Of a DNA stretch of 64,000 bases, positions 35,728 through 44,803 are shown one piece after another (positions within the stretch are counted from its first letter, which is position 1; each line of letters starts with the position of its first letter). Location of the stretch: the NCBI RefSeq assembly GCF_023100845.1, contig NZ_CP095864.1:4154001-4218000 (forward strand). Direction: 5' to 3'. Under the pieces are notes generated by a model. The model was not told where the DNA came from. It did not search any database and saw only the letters and a list, made by a program, of their open reading frames with translations. The position numbers were made by a program, and so were the translations under genes. This DNA comes from Gordonia sp. PP30 (GTDB lineage: Bacteria; Actinomycetota; Actinomycetes; Mycobacteriales; Mycobacteriaceae).

Positions 35728-38700
35728 TCAGCAGGGCTGCTGGTACGGCACACCCGGCAGGTAGGTGCCCCATTCGGCCCGGCTGATGCGGTCGCCCGGA
35801 CGGGCGCAGGCCGCGCCGACCAGGTCACCGGAGTCGATCTGCCACGACATGATCAGCCCGCCCTGGCCCGCGGCGACGATCTCGCCGCCGGTCAGGAACC
35901 GCACGTCGAACACGGTGCCCGGGTACGAATGCAGCACCACGTCCTCGCGCGCGCCGTGGCCGGTGAGCGACCAGACCCAGATCTCCGAGTTGCCGCCCCC
36001 GGCAACGATCCGCTTGCCGTCCGGGGAGAAGGCCGCGCTGTAGAGCTGCCCGGCCGGACCGGTCATCACCGCGACGGTCCGCGGATGATCCGGATCGGAC
36101 ACGTCGGCGACGGCCACCGACTTGTCCTCGGACGTCGCGACGATCCGCTTTCCGTCGGCGGAGAACCGCACGGCCAGCGCGGAACCGTTGAAGTCCAGCG
36201 GATTCGGGTACGCGCGCGGGTGCGCGGGATCGCTCAGATCGAGCAGTCGTACCTGCCCGGAGTTGGTGGCGACGGCGGCGCGTCGCCCGTCCGGACTGAG
36301 CGACACCCACCAGACCCCGCTACCCGAATCGAAGGTCCCGGCCACGCGCGGCGCCGTCAGATCGGCGGCGTCCACCACGGTGAGGGCACGCTGATCGGTA
36401 CCGCCGGTCACCGCCAGATGCGAGGCCGCGCTGTAGTCCACCGTCTCGTTCAGTCCCGTGCCCGCCAGGACGCTACCGAGCAGATGCGGCCGCGCGGGAT
36501 CGCTGTAGTCGGCGAAGTAGACGGTGCCGGACACCGAGCCGAGGGTCGCCGTGTCCCCGTCCGGAGTCACGACCACCGCGCCGGAGAACACCGCCCCGGC
36601 GGGCGGCAACAGCACCGGGCCGCCACTGTGCAACGCGCCGTCGTCCACCCGCCACTGCGTCAGACGGCCGTCGATCTCGGTGTCGGCGGCCAGCAGCCGG
36701 CGGCTCCGCGCGCTGTACGGGATCTGAAACACGGTCTTGGGACCGACGACGGTCCGGTTCGTCACGGGCGGCCAGTCCTGGATGCGGCCGTCATCGCTCG
36801 CGGAGACCACGTGGTCGCCGACCAGCAACGCCGACGACGAGTTCGCGGCGACCGGCAGGATCCGCGGCGCACCACCGGGCCGGTCGAGGCGATACACCTG
36901 AACGGTGTTGTCCGCACCCGCGCTGACCAGGGTGTCGCCGTCGGCACCCATGTCGAGGGCCGAGACGTAGCTGGTGTGGCCTTCCAGGTCGGGCAGCCGC
37001 TTCGGCGCGGCCGGATCGGCGACGTCCCAGACGCCGATGGTGCGGCTGCGCAGCGCCGCGTACAGCGTCTTGCCGTCCGGGCTGTAGGCCAGTCCCTGGG
37101 CCAGCTGATTGTCACGCCAGCCGAGATCGATCCGCCCGGTCGGCCGCAGGCTGTCGCCGTCGACGGCCCACAGGTCGACCCGCTGGTTGACGGTGCTCGA
37201 CGCGAGCCCGCGACCGTCCGGGGTGAACTCGACCGCGCCTGACACGGTGCCCGGATCGCCCGGGACCGCGACCGGCCGCCAGTCGGCGTTCCCGGCCGAG
37301 GCGCCGCCGCGGCGCCACACCTGCAATCCGGCGCCGAGCTCGGCGGCCGCCAGGTACTCCCCGTTCGGGCTGGTGGTGAGCGCATTCGCGTCGCCGTGCA
37401 CGTCCGGCACCGCGCCGGTCCTGCGCGGATGCGCGGGATCGGCGACATCCCACACCTGGATCAGGCTGTGGCCGCCGAGCAGCAGCGTCTGACCGTCGGG
37501 GGTCAGCGCGACCCCGCCCAGGTGCTCCTCGGTGCCGTCGGCCGCGCGGAACTCGCCGATCTGCCCGGCGATCCCGTCGTCGGCGAGACGGAACAGCCGG
37601 ACCTGGCCGCTGCTGCTCGCCGCGACCATCAGCGAACCGGCCCGCGACAGCAGCAACGACCCGCCCGCGCCGGTGAACCGCGTCGGCACCCCGATCGCCA
37701 TGGTGTCGATCAGCGTCGACTGCGCCTCGATGGTGGGGGCCGTCCGATAGGCGACCATCGCGAGCTGCGCGGCCAGCAGCGGATCGCGGTCACGCAACTG
37801 GTTCGCCTGGATCGCGAGCTGTCGGCTCAGGGTCTCGTTGCGGGAACGCTCGGCGTCGTTCCGGTCGTGCACCGCGCTCGCGCCGGCGATGACGGCGAGG
37901 ACGGCCGCCAGCACGGCGACCAGTCCGAAGATCGCCGCCGACCAGGCGAATCGCCGCAGCTGGCGGGTTCGGCGGCGCTCGGCCGCGTCCTTCTGCGCCA
38001 CCTTCTGGTGTCCGGCGCGGAGGAACTCCCGGCTCGTCCGATCGGCGACGCCCGATTCGGCGCCCGCCTCCAGCGGCGCGAAAAGCTCGAGCCGCGCACG
38101 ACCGGGCAGCAGGTCGTCGGGCCGCCCGTCGGCGTCCCAGGGTTCGCTGAGCGCGCGCAGTCGGCGCTGCAGCAGCAGCCGCTCGCGGTCCGCGTCGAGC
38201 CACCCGGTCAGCCGGGGCCACGCGGTCAGCAGCGCCTCGTGCGTCACCTGGACCGAGGTGGCGCTCAACGTCAGCAGGCGCGCATCGGCGAAGGCCTCCA
38301 GCACCCGGTGGATCGGTTCGCCGGTCACCTCGTCGAGGTGCAGGGTGCGGCGGGTGACGGTGTCCTCGTCGACGTTCACCATGGCGAGCAGCAGGTCGCG
38401 CGCGATCGTCTGCTCGCCCGAATCGAGTTCGCCGTACACCTCCTCCGCGGTCTGCTCGACGGCGCCGTCGATCCGGCCGGTCTTGACGTAGTCGGCCACA
38501 GTGAGGCGTCGTCCGTCGGACTGCTCCCAGGTGGCCCGCAACGCGTGCGACAGGAGCGGCAGCACCTCGGCGTCGACGCGGCCGCCCGAGCCCGGCGCCG
38601 CCAGGTCGCTGAGCAGCAGCTGCACCAACTCGTCGTCGACCGTCGCACCGACGGTCTCGGCCGGACGCACGATCACCTCCCGCAGTTGCTCCTCGGTCAT

Positions 38701-39555
38701 CCGGGGAACCACGACCTGCGCTTCGGCGAAGGCCTCTGCCAGCCCGGGCACCTCGGACGCCTGGGAGTAGAAGTCGGCGCGCAGGGCGAGCACCGGCACC
38801 ACCGAGCGGCCGGCGAGTCGTTCGCCGAGCCGCTCGGCGAACGCGGCGCGGTCCGCGCCGGTGCTCTGCGTCCACAGTTCCTCGTACTGGTCGATCACCA
38901 GCAGCGCGGGACCGCTCGCGGCATCGGCAGCGGCCGCCAGCCGGTCCAGGGCGACGTCGAGCGCGGCCACCGGACGGTCCCCGGGAGTCATCAGTACCGC
39001 GGGCATGCCGGCGAGCGCGCCGCCCTCGCGCGTCTGCGCCAACAGGCCGGCCTGCACCAGCGACGACTTGCCCGCCCCGGACGTCCCCACCACGACCACC
39101 GCCCGGCGCAGCACCGCACCGGGATCGCCCGGGGCCGGATCCACCGGGGCCTCGCTCCGCCGGCGAACCAGCGCCACCGCCCGGGCGATCACCTCGTCGC
39201 GGCCGAAGTACCGCGCGCTGTCGTCGGGGGTGAAGGGATCGAATCCGCGGTAGGGCGACGCGGCGCGCTGGCGACGTCGTCCACCGCGCCGGCCGGTCCG
39301 TTCCACCGCGGCCCACCACTCCTCGCGGCCGGCCGGATCGACGACGCCGCAGACGGTCAAGACCCTCTCGAACATCTCCCGGCTCGCCCGGGTCGGCGCG
39401 TGCTGCCCGGCGAACCAGCCGGCCACCGTGCCGACCAGCGCGTCGGCCTCCGCGGCCACCTCGCGAACACTCAGATCGTTGGCGAGCCGCAGCTCGGTGA
39501 GGGCCTTTCCGAGGTCCTCGCGACCGTAGACCGAGTCCGGTCCCAGCGTCGTCAT
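35728..39555 (-). CDS. HTH-nSTAND NTPase-WD40 repeat protein
   Basis: A 1275-residue STAND-type signalling ATPase. The N-terminal XRE-like helix-turn-helix spans about residues 12-60 (LRLANDLSVREVAAEADALV). The nSTAND1 NTPase follows, with Walker A GTSGAGKSS at 157-165, Walker B ALLVIDQYEELW at 217-228 and a winged-helix/helical region to about 510 (HEALLTAWPRLTGWL). A membrane helix lies near 537-560. About 650 residues of WD40-like beta-propeller repeats then run to the C-terminus (SPDGRRAAVATNSGQVRLLD, FSPDGKRIVAGGGNSEIWVW). Such proteins act as sensors or switches in actinobacterial signalling and sometimes in phage defence; the effector here is unclear. It is divergent from the LuxR-type gene. 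Confidence 0.9.
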   Translation of the reverse strand: MTTLGPDSVYGREDLGKALTELRLANDLSVREVAAEADALVGTVAGWFAGQHAPTRASREMFERVLTVCGVVDPAGREEWWAAVERTGRRGGRRRQRAASPYRGFDPFTPDDSARYFGRDEVIARAVALVRRRSEAPVDPAPGDPGAVLRRAVVVVGTSGAGKSSLVQAGLLAQTREGGALAGMPAVLMTPGDRPVAALDVALDRLAAAADAASGPALLVIDQYEELWTQSTGADRAAFAERLGERLAGRSVVPVLALRADFYSQASEVPGLAEAFAEAQVVVPRMTEEQLREVIVRPAETVGATVDDELVQLLLSDLAAPGSGGRVDAEVLPLLSHALRATWEQSDGRRLTVADYVKTGRIDGAVEQTAEEVYGELDSGEQTIARDLLLAMVNVDEDTVTRRTLHLDEVTGEPIHRVLEAFADARLLTLSATSVQVTHEALLTAWPRLTGWLDADRERLLLQRRLRALSEPWDADGRPDDLLPGRARLELFAPLEAGAESGVADRTSREFLRAGHQKVAQKDAAERRRTRQLRRFAWSAAIFGLVAVLAAVLAVIAGASAVHDRNDAERSRNETLSRQLAIQANQLRDRDPLLAAQLAMVAYRTAPTIEAQSTLIDTMAIGVPTRFTGAGGSLLLSRAGSLMVAASSSGQVRLFRLADDGIAGQIGEFRAADGTEEHLGGVALTPDGQTLLLGGHSLIQVWDVADPAHPRRTGAVPDVHGDANALTTSPNGEYLAAAELGAGLQVWRRGGASAGNADWRPVAVPGDPGTVSGAVEFTPDGRGLASSTVNQRVDLWAVDGDSLRPTGRIDLGWRDNQLAQGLAYSPDGKTLYAALRSRTIGVWDVADPAAPKRLPDLEGHTSYVSALDMGADGDTLVSAGADNTVQVYRLDRPGGAPRILPVAANSSSALLVGDHVVSASDDGRIQDWPPVTNRTVVGPKTVFQIPYSARSRRLLAADTEIDGRLTQWRVDDGALHSGGPVLLPPAGAVFSGAVVVTPDGDTATLGSVSGTVYFADYSDPARPHLLGSVLAGTGLNETVDYSAASHLAVTGGTDQRALTVVDAADLTAPRVAGTFDSGSGVWWVSLSPDGRRAAVATNSGQVRLLDLSDPAHPRAYPNPLDFNGSALAVRFSADGKRIVATSEDKSVAVADVSDPDHPRTVAVMTGPAGQLYSAAFSPDGKRIVAGGGNSEIWVWSLTGHGAREDVVLHSYPGTVFDVRFLTGGEIVAAGQGGLIMSWQIDSGDLVGAACARPGDRISRAEWGTYLPGVPYQQPC

Positions 39556-39715
39556 CGTCGCTTCCCCACTTGCGTTTCCCCAGGTCGTCGTATCGACAAG
39601 CGTATCGACTTGCGGTTCGACGACGTTTCGACGCGCGCCCGGCTCAGTCCGAGCGACACGATGACCGTACCCCTTCGAAACCGCTTCGAAGCAGCCCCGT
39701 CAGAGGAGTCCGGCG

Positions 39716-40051
39716 ATGCTTGTCGACGACCATGGCCCCGCGCCCGACGATCTCGTCGATGCCGCCGATCCGACGCGGCCACGGCATGTCCCTCGCCCGC
39801 GTTCGGCCGCGGACACCGGATCCCGCCGCCCCAACCTCTCGCAGCGCGAGATCGAGGTCCTGCTCACGTGGCTGCGCGCCGAGTCCAAGGAGGACGCGGC
39901 GCGCGAACTGTTCATCAGCCCGGCGACGGTGAGCACTCACATCATCCGGATCCGCGCCAAGTACGCCGCCGTCGGCCGCCCGGCCAAACGCAAGGCCGCG
40001 CTTTTCGCCCGCGCCGTCCAAGACGGATACACCACTCTCGACGAGTGGTGA
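39716..40051 (+). CDS. Small LuxR-type HTH regulator
   Basis: This 111-residue DNA-binding protein has a short acidic N-terminus and a C-terminal LuxR/GerE helix-turn-helix (LSQREIEVLLTWLRAESKED, AARELFISPATVSTHIIRIR). No receiver domain is present, so it is a stand-alone effector, possibly controlled by a partner. ATG 39716 has GAGGAG upstream. It is divergent from the nSTAND-WD40 gene across 160 bases that contain near-repeats CGTATCGACAAG / CGTATCGACTTG (about 39590 and 39601), a possible operator. It may regulate, or be regulated with, the nSTAND protein. Confidence 0.85.
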   Translation: MLVDDHGPAPDDLVDAADPTRPRHVPRPRSAADTGSRRPNLSQREIEVLLTWLRAESKEDAARELFISPATVSTHIIRIRAKYAAVGRPAKRKAALFARAVQDGYTTLDEW

Positions 40052-40170
40052 TCGGCTCCAGCCGCTCGTCGGGGCCGAGCGACATCACCCCGGTTGAGCC
40101 GGTCACGGGCTGAACCTCACCCCACCGCAACCGCAGGCCACCGAGCCGACCACGCAGCGCCCTCACTCAG

Positions 40171-40209
40171 AGAACCGCTCTCCCCGTGAATCCCTAGGAG
40201 AGCGGTTCT
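40171..40209 (+). terminator. Intrinsic terminator after LuxR-type gene
   Basis: AGAACCGCTCTCC (40171-40183) pairs perfectly with GGAGAGCGGTTCT (40197-40209) around a 13-base loop, followed by GTAACC. It lies in the 332-base gap that otherwise holds only the promoter/operator of the MaoC gene. Confidence 0.8.
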
Positions 40210-40312
40210 GTAACCGGAGCACGCACCGGAGATGCGGGAGGATCGCTCCGTGGTCGGCGGCCGACGGCCTGCCGGCCGCGGACCCGAGTTCTCGGGGTGT
40301 CGTCCAATCGGT

Positions 40313-40346
40313 CGTAGTTGAATCCGTGTTCAGTTTCAACTACGAT
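40313..40346 (+). promoter_or_regulatory. Promoter and operator of the MaoC gene (site 1)
   Basis: TTGAAT (40318-40323) and TACGAT (40341-40346) with a 17-bp spacer form a good promoter. Overlapping them is a perfect inverted repeat, CGTAGTTGAA (40313-40322) and TTCAACTACG (40335-40344). The core TTGAATCCGTGTTCAGTTT (40318-40336) matches the motif found at three other promoters of this cluster (43001, 44642, 51277). It is probably a TetR-type operator. Confidence 0.75.
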
Positions 40347-40383
40347 GCCAGGTGAACCGACGATCACCTTCGAGGAGCCACTC

Positions 40384-40851
40384 GTGACACCGAAGCCGTA
40401 CCGGCCCACCACACCCCAGGACCTCATCGACCTGCTCGGCGTCGAACTGGGTCCGACGCGATGGCACCTTGTCGATCAGGCGAGGATCACGGCATTCGCC
40501 GACCTCACGGGCGACCATCAGTGGATTCACGTCGATCCCGAACGCGCGGCCACCAGCGCCTTCGGCTCGACGATCGCCCACGGCCTGTACAGCCTCTCGC
40601 GCACCCCGGCCTTCCTCGAAGAACTCATGGCATTCGACGGTTTCGCCCACTCACTGAACTACGGCTACGACAAGGTGCGCTTCGTGCACCCGCTCCCGGT
40701 CGACTCCCGCATCCGCCTACGGGCCCGTCTGACCAAGGTGGAGCAAGCCACCCCGGGCGGGGTCAAGGTGACCACCGAACTCACCGTCGAGGCCGAGGGC
40801 ATCGCGAAGCCGATTCTCGTGGCGGAGTCGATCGGGCTGTTCAGCAGCTGA
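40384..40851 (+). CDS. MaoC-type (R)-enoyl-CoA hydratase
   Basis: This 155-residue hotdog-fold hydratase adds water to enoyl-CoA. The active-site segment is FADLTGDHQWIHVDPERA, with the catalytic Asp and His of the MaoC/R-hydratase family, followed by FGSTIAHGLYSLSR. The GTG at 40384 is chosen for the AGGAG six bases upstream; in-frame ATG 40345 and TTG 40318 overlap the promoter. It is transcribed alone, but its promoter carries the same operator as the lactonase gene at 44804. It is the likely hydration step after the ACAD reaction in the proposed lactone pathway. Confidence 0.9.
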   Translation: MTPKPYRPTTPQDLIDLLGVELGPTRWHLVDQARITAFADLTGDHQWIHVDPERAATSAFGSTIAHGLYSLSRTPAFLEELMAFDGFAHSLNYGYDKVRFVHPLPVDSRIRLRARLTKVEQATPGGVKVTTELTVEAEGIAKPILVAESIGLFSS

Positions 40852-40926
40852 GTCCACGCCCGCCCCGCGCCACCCGCCCCCGCACGCGCGGGGAACCGGG
40901 CGTCGCGGCGACTCGATCGAGCAGGC

Positions 40927-41877
40927 TCACGGGACCAGGATCACCTTTCCCTGTACCCGCCGCCCCTCCAGCGCGAGGAGTGCCTGTGCGGCCTCGGAAA
41001 GTCGGTACCGGGCTCCCACCATCGGGCTCAGGGCCCCGCTGCGCAGGTGCGGCAGCATGGCATCCCACTCACCCCGGATATGACCGGGCCGCGAGAGGGC
41101 ATAGGCGCCCCACCCCACACCGATCACGGAGATGTTGTTCAACAGCAGCCGATTCACCTTGACCGTGGGAATCTCACCCGCAGTGAAGCCGATGACCAGG
41201 AGCCGACCGTGCTCGGCGAGCGTGCGCAGCGAATCGGTGAATCGGTCACCGCCTACCGGGTCGACGACGATGTCGACCTTGCCGCCGACACGCCCGCGGA
41301 AGCCGTCCGCGAGTACCACGTCGTCGGCTCCGGCGGCGAGGGCGACCGCGGCCTTCTCCTCGGATGAGACCACCCCGACGACCCGTCCGGCACCGAATGC
41401 CTTGGCAACCTGAATCGCCGCGGTGCCGATACCGCCCGCCGCACCGTGAACGAGCACCGATTCGCCTTCGGCGAGATGGCCGCGCTCGATGAGCGCGAAG
41501 TAACACGTCGCGTAGTTGAAGATGAACGCGGCGGCCTGATCGAAGGAGACCTCGTCGGGCAGTGCGAAAGTCAGCTGCGGCTGAGCCTGCACCTTCTCAG
41601 CGAATCCGCCGAGAAGGGAGAGTGCGGCCACCCGATCACCGGGGGCGAAGCCGCTCCCCTCCGGCGCGCTTTCGACGATCCCGGCCACCTCGGCCCCGGG
41701 CACGAACGGCAACTCCGGTGTGACCTGGTACAGACCGCGCGTCTGCAACAGCTCCGGGAAGGCGACACCCGCCGCCGCCACCGCGATGGTCACCAAGCCG
41801 GGCTCCGCCGGTTCTGGAACCTCAACGAATTCCACGGCTTCGGGGCCGTCAAGGGAGGTGATCTGGATGGCGTGCAC
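40927..41877 (-). CDS. Zeta-crystallin-type NADPH:quinone/enoyl oxidoreductase
   Basis: This 316-residue medium-chain dehydrogenase without structural zinc belongs to the quinone oxidoreductase group (AIQITSLDGPEAVEFVEVPE, PGAEVAGIVESAPEGSGFAP, VLVHGAAGGIGTAAIQVAKA cofactor motif, DPVGGDRF). It uses NADPH to reduce quinones or enoyl/enone substrates. The GTG at 41877 with AAAGGA upstream is taken as the start; the open frame runs back to 42033 but overlaps the preceding gene. It lies 76 bases downstream of another MDR enzyme and is probably in its operon. Confidence 0.88.
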   Translation of the reverse strand: MHAIQITSLDGPEAVEFVEVPEPAEPGLVTIAVAAAGVAFPELLQTRGLYQVTPELPFVPGAEVAGIVESAPEGSGFAPGDRVAALSLLGGFAEKVQAQPQLTFALPDEVSFDQAAAFIFNYATCYFALIERGHLAEGESVLVHGAAGGIGTAAIQVAKAFGAGRVVGVVSSEEKAAVALAAGADDVVLADGFRGRVGGKVDIVVDPVGGDRFTDSLRTLAEHGRLLVIGFTAGEIPTVKVNRLLLNNISVIGVGWGAYALSRPGHIRGEWDAMLPHLRSGALSPMVGARYRLSEAAQALLALEGRRVQGKVILVP

Positions 41878-41953
41878 GAGGTGATCCTTTCGGAGGCGGC
41901 AATCACTAGTGGGGAGGCGGACGGGCGAGACGGGTATCAGTCGCCGGGCGAAG

Positions 41954-42955
41954 CTAGCAACGCAGCAGCAGCTTTCCGGTGTTGATCCCTTCGAAGAGGC
42001 CGAGCAGGGCTCGCGGGAACTCCGCGACGCCACCGTCGAGAACCGTCTCCGCGGTGACGAACCGCCCCTGCGCGATCAGCGCCCCGATGGCCGCCACCGC
42101 CTCGCCGTAGCGGTCTTGGTAGTCGGTCACGAGGAAGCCCGCCATGGCGGCCCGAGAGATCAGCAACGACATGTAGCGGCGCGGTCCGGCAGGCACCGTC
42201 TCGGCGTTGTAGGTGGAGATCGCACCACAGATGGCGATGCGCGCGCCCAGCGCGAGATTGGCCAAGACCGCTTCGAGGAGTTCGCCGCCGACATTGTCGA
42301 AGTACACGTCGACGCCCTCGGGCGCGACCGCGCGAAGCCTGCGCGACAGGTCGCCGCCATGACGGTCGATCGTCTCGTCGCAGCCGATGTCCCGCAGCCA
42401 GGCGAGCTTGTCGGGCCCACCGGCGACCCCGATCACGCGACATCCCTTCGCCGCCGCGAGTTGCACGACCGTGCTGCCCACCGCGCCCGCCGCCGCCGAC
42501 ACCACGACGGTCTCGCCCGGCCGGGCCCGGGCCACGTCCTCGAGGCCGAAGTAGGCGGTCATACCGGCCATTCCGAGGGCGCCGAGCCACGTCTCCGGGG
42601 AGGCGACATCGAGGTCGAGCCGCACCACACCGACACCGTCGGACAGCGCGTATTCGCGGACCCCGAACATTCCACTGACCATCTCCCCGACGGCGAAGTC
42701 GTCATGGCGCGAGGCGACGACCTCGCCGGCGCCATTGGCCCGCATGACCGCCCCGAGCTCGACCGGCGGCACATACGAGCGGGCGTCGTTCAGCCATCCC
42801 CGCATGGCGGGGTCGAGGGACACCAGTGCGGTCCGCACGACGAACTCGCCCGGCCCCGGCTCCGGAACCTCGACGGTGGCGATATCCCAGGTCCCGTCGT
42901 CGGGCAGCCCAACTGGACGCCGCGCGAGGCGAACCTCCGTTGATGTCCAGCTCAT
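41954..42955 (-). CDS. NADP-dependent enone/alkenal reductase (PTGR/MDR family)
   Basis: This 333-residue MDR protein is of the leukotriene-B4-dehydrogenase / prostaglandin-reductase type (SLDPAMRGWLNDARSYVPPV, GMFGVREYALSD, LGALGMAGMTAYFGL, VVSAAAGAVGSTVVQLAAAK, VDVYFDNVGGELL, GAISTYN). Such enzymes reduce the double bond of alpha,beta-unsaturated carbonyls with NADPH. Operator-like site 2 lies 46 bases upstream of the ATG. It probably leads an operon with the quinone oxidoreductase and may recycle unsaturated intermediates of lactone or fatty-acid breakdown. Confidence 0.88.
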   Translation of the reverse strand: MSWTSTEVRLARRPVGLPDDGTWDIATVEVPEPGPGEFVVRTALVSLDPAMRGWLNDARSYVPPVELGAVMRANGAGEVVASRHDDFAVGEMVSGMFGVREYALSDGVGVVRLDLDVASPETWLGALGMAGMTAYFGLEDVARARPGETVVVSAAAGAVGSTVVQLAAAKGCRVIGVAGGPDKLAWLRDIGCDETIDRHGGDLSRRLRAVAPEGVDVYFDNVGGELLEAVLANLALGARIAICGAISTYNAETVPAGPRRYMSLLISRAAMAGFLVTDYQDRYGEAVAAIGALIAQGRFVTAETVLDGGVAEFPRALLGLFEGINTGKLLLRC

Positions 42956-43000
42956 GGCGATTCCCCTGCTCTCGAAGTGACGTCGACGTCACCCTCCCAC

Positions 43001-43019
43001 AACTTGAATCTGAACTCAA
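43001..43019 (-). promoter_or_regulatory. Shared operator motif (site 2)
   Basis: Reading the minus strand, TTGAGTTCAGATTCAAGTT lies upstream of the MDR gene (ATG at 42955) and downstream of the first TetR gene. It matches the cluster motif TTGAnTTCRGRTTCAnnTT. Confidence 0.65.
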
Positions 43020-43067
43020 CTTATTGTTCGTGGGACGCGGGCCGCCGGGTGGACGTCGGCGACGATC

Positions 43068-43763
43068 TCAATCGCCGCGCAGCTCCGGACTGGTCAGGCC
43101 GAGCGCATTGGTCCACATCCGCGTGGCCGTCTCTACCAGCCGATCGGTCGCACTCGGCGGCCTGCCGTCCTCGTCGACGTCGATGACGTAGGTGTCGTAG
43201 GCCAACCGCGAGATCATCCCCGACAACGCCTTCGCAGCCATCGCAGCGTCGACGCGGCGATCGGCGAGTCCGCGCGATTGCAGATCGGCGATCGCCCGCG
43301 CATTGCGCGTGACGAAAGCCCTGCTTCGGGCGATGCGCAGCGCACGGAACCGCGGGTCGACGGCGGCCACCTGCTGCAAGAGGTCGTTCAGCCGCGCGTT
43401 GCGGCGGTAGGCCTCGAAATACGCGCGATTGCTGGCCGCGATGATGGCGACCGGATCGTCGGTCTCGGAGATCCGGCCGGTGCCCGGATGCAACATGTCA
43501 CTCTGCGCCTCGCACAGGACGGCCGCGAAGACCTCGTCCTTGCCCTCGAACCAGGTGTAGAAGCTACCGATCGAGCAGTTCGCCTCGGCGACGATGTCGA
43601 CGAGACGGGAATCGACGAAGCCGTCCCGTTCGAAGACCCGGCGGGCGGAGGCGATCAGCGCCGACCGGGTGCGCTCCCCACGCGCGGTCTGCGGAGTCGC
43701 TCCCAGCTTCCCGGAATCAAAGAGGGCAGGGGCCTCGATCTCTCCATCGATATCCGAGGACAT
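43068..43763 (-). CDS. TetR-family regulator 1 (QsdR candidate)
   Basis: This 231-residue TetR repressor has an N-terminal HTH (RGERTRSALIASARRVFERD, VDIVAEANCSIGSFYTWFEG) and a ligand domain with DMLHPG and NRAYFEAYRRNARL. It is clearly paralogous to the regulator at 47314, sharing RGERTR, FERDGF, DMLHPG and NRAYFEAYRRNA. In Rhodococcus a TetR regulator (QsdR) represses the lactonase operon and responds to gamma-lactones; either paralogue could play that part. A GGTACT -10-like hexamer lies just before the ATG. Confidence 0.9.
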   Translation of the reverse strand: MSSDIDGEIEAPALFDSGKLGATPQTARGERTRSALIASARRVFERDGFVDSRLVDIVAEANCSIGSFYTWFEGKDEVFAAVLCEAQSDMLHPGTGRISETDDPVAIIAASNRAYFEAYRRNARLNDLLQQVAAVDPRFRALRIARSRAFVTRNARAIADLQSRGLADRRVDAAMAAKALSGMISRLAYDTYVIDVDEDGRPPSATDRLVETATRMWTNALGLTSPELRGD

Positions 43764-43858
43764 GCCAGTACCTTAGTACCCCGCCGACCATGCAAAGCGG
43801 GCGCCGCAACCTGCCCGAGGCAGGTCACCCGGCCCGGCCGGCACGCCGCGGTGCGACG

Positions 43859-44575
43859 CTAGGGCAGCGCAGGCAATCGGAAGCGGTCACTCAATTCGCG
43901 GGCGGTCCGCGCACCGTCGCGGTGCAGCAGCCCGGCGATCCCCAGACGTGCGGCACCCTCGAGGTTCTGTCGCAGGTCGTCGATCATCACGGCGCTGCGC
44001 GGCGCGACGTCCAGCCGTTCACAGGCGATCCGGTAGATCTCCCGGGACGGCTTGCGGATACCGACCTCCGAGGAGATGACGACGACGTCCGCCAACGCAT
44101 CGAGATCGAACCCCCGGTAGGTGTCACGACCGAAGGCATTGGACACCAGCGCCACCGGCGTCCCCGCCGCACGCAACCGATGCAGCATGGCCTCGGTCTC
44201 GGCGTCGGCACGGAGCCCCGATTGCATCCGGGCGGACAGGCCCTGAGCCTCGGCGTTCAGTCCGTGCGCCCGCAATCGCGCGGCGAAGCCGGCATCGAAC
44301 TCGTCGGCGCCGATGCGGCCGCTCTCGTGCTCGGCCAGGAGCGACCGTGACCGGTCATCGCCGGACAGCAGCTGCAGCGGCAGGTCGGCGTCGCCGAGCT
44401 CGCGCCCGAACTGCCGGAAAGCGTCGAACACACTCGTCGTGACCACTCCCCCGAAGTCCACCAGAACCGCCGTGCGGCCGTGGTCGCAGAGCGGTTCGGC
44501 GGCGAGGTCGGCCGGGTCCACGGCGGCTCGCCGGCCGATCTCGTCGCCTCCGGCGCCGCTGTTCGTCTGCACCAT
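43859..44575 (-). CDS. HAD-superfamily hydrolase (ACAD10 N-domain-like)
   Basis: This 238-residue HAD hydrolase has motif I AVLVDFGGVVTT (nucleophile Asp; the usual second Asp is Gly, as in the DFGGVL subgroup), motif II VALVSNAFG, motif III Lys in EVGIRKPSREIY, and motif IV SAVMIDDLRQN. The DFGG type is the one fused to the N-terminus of ACAD10-like proteins. With Gly in place of the acid/base Asp, classical phosphatase activity may be weak. The ATG at 44575 is used. It is divergent from the lactonase gene and shares the intergenic operator at 44642, so it belongs to the same regulon. Confidence 0.85.
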   Translation of the reverse strand: MVQTNSGAGGDEIGRRAAVDPADLAAEPLCDHGRTAVLVDFGGVVTTSVFDAFRQFGRELGDADLPLQLLSGDDRSRSLLAEHESGRIGADEFDAGFAARLRAHGLNAEAQGLSARMQSGLRADAETEAMLHRLRAAGTPVALVSNAFGRDTYRGFDLDALADVVVISSEVGIRKPSREIYRIACERLDVAPRSAVMIDDLRQNLEGAARLGIAGLLHRDGARTARELSDRFRLPALP

Positions 44576-44641
44576 TGCCCGCACACCCTTCTCGTCGGCG
44601 GCTGCCCACCGATCCGTCGTCTCCCCATCGCTTAAGTGAGC

Positions 44642-44671
44642 TTGACTTCAGATTCATATTAAGAGCAGAAT
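44642..44671 (+). promoter_or_regulatory. Promoter and operator of the lactonase operon (site 3)
   Basis: TTGACT (44642-44647) and CAGAAT (44666-44671) with an 18-bp spacer form the likely promoter. TTGACTTCAGATTCATATT (44642-44660), overlapping the -35 and spacer, matches the shared cluster motif. A repressor bound here would block the promoter; it may also serve the divergent HAD gene. Confidence 0.7.
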
Positions 44672-44803
44672 AGGGCAACCGGAGGTGATACCCATCACGT
44701 TCGATGACTCCTATGAACCGAGTCTCGAATCGCGCTCACCGGCTGAGCCGATCGTCCGGTTGCGAAAACGCGGCATCACCGCCGCCCGTACGAAGGGCAA
44801 CCC

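Noticed and set aside
37396-40113. 905-codon plus-strand open frame antisense to the nSTAND gene
   Set aside because: Composition is Arg/Gly/Gln/His-rich without domain features; the minus-strand frame has intact Walker motifs and WD40 repeats.
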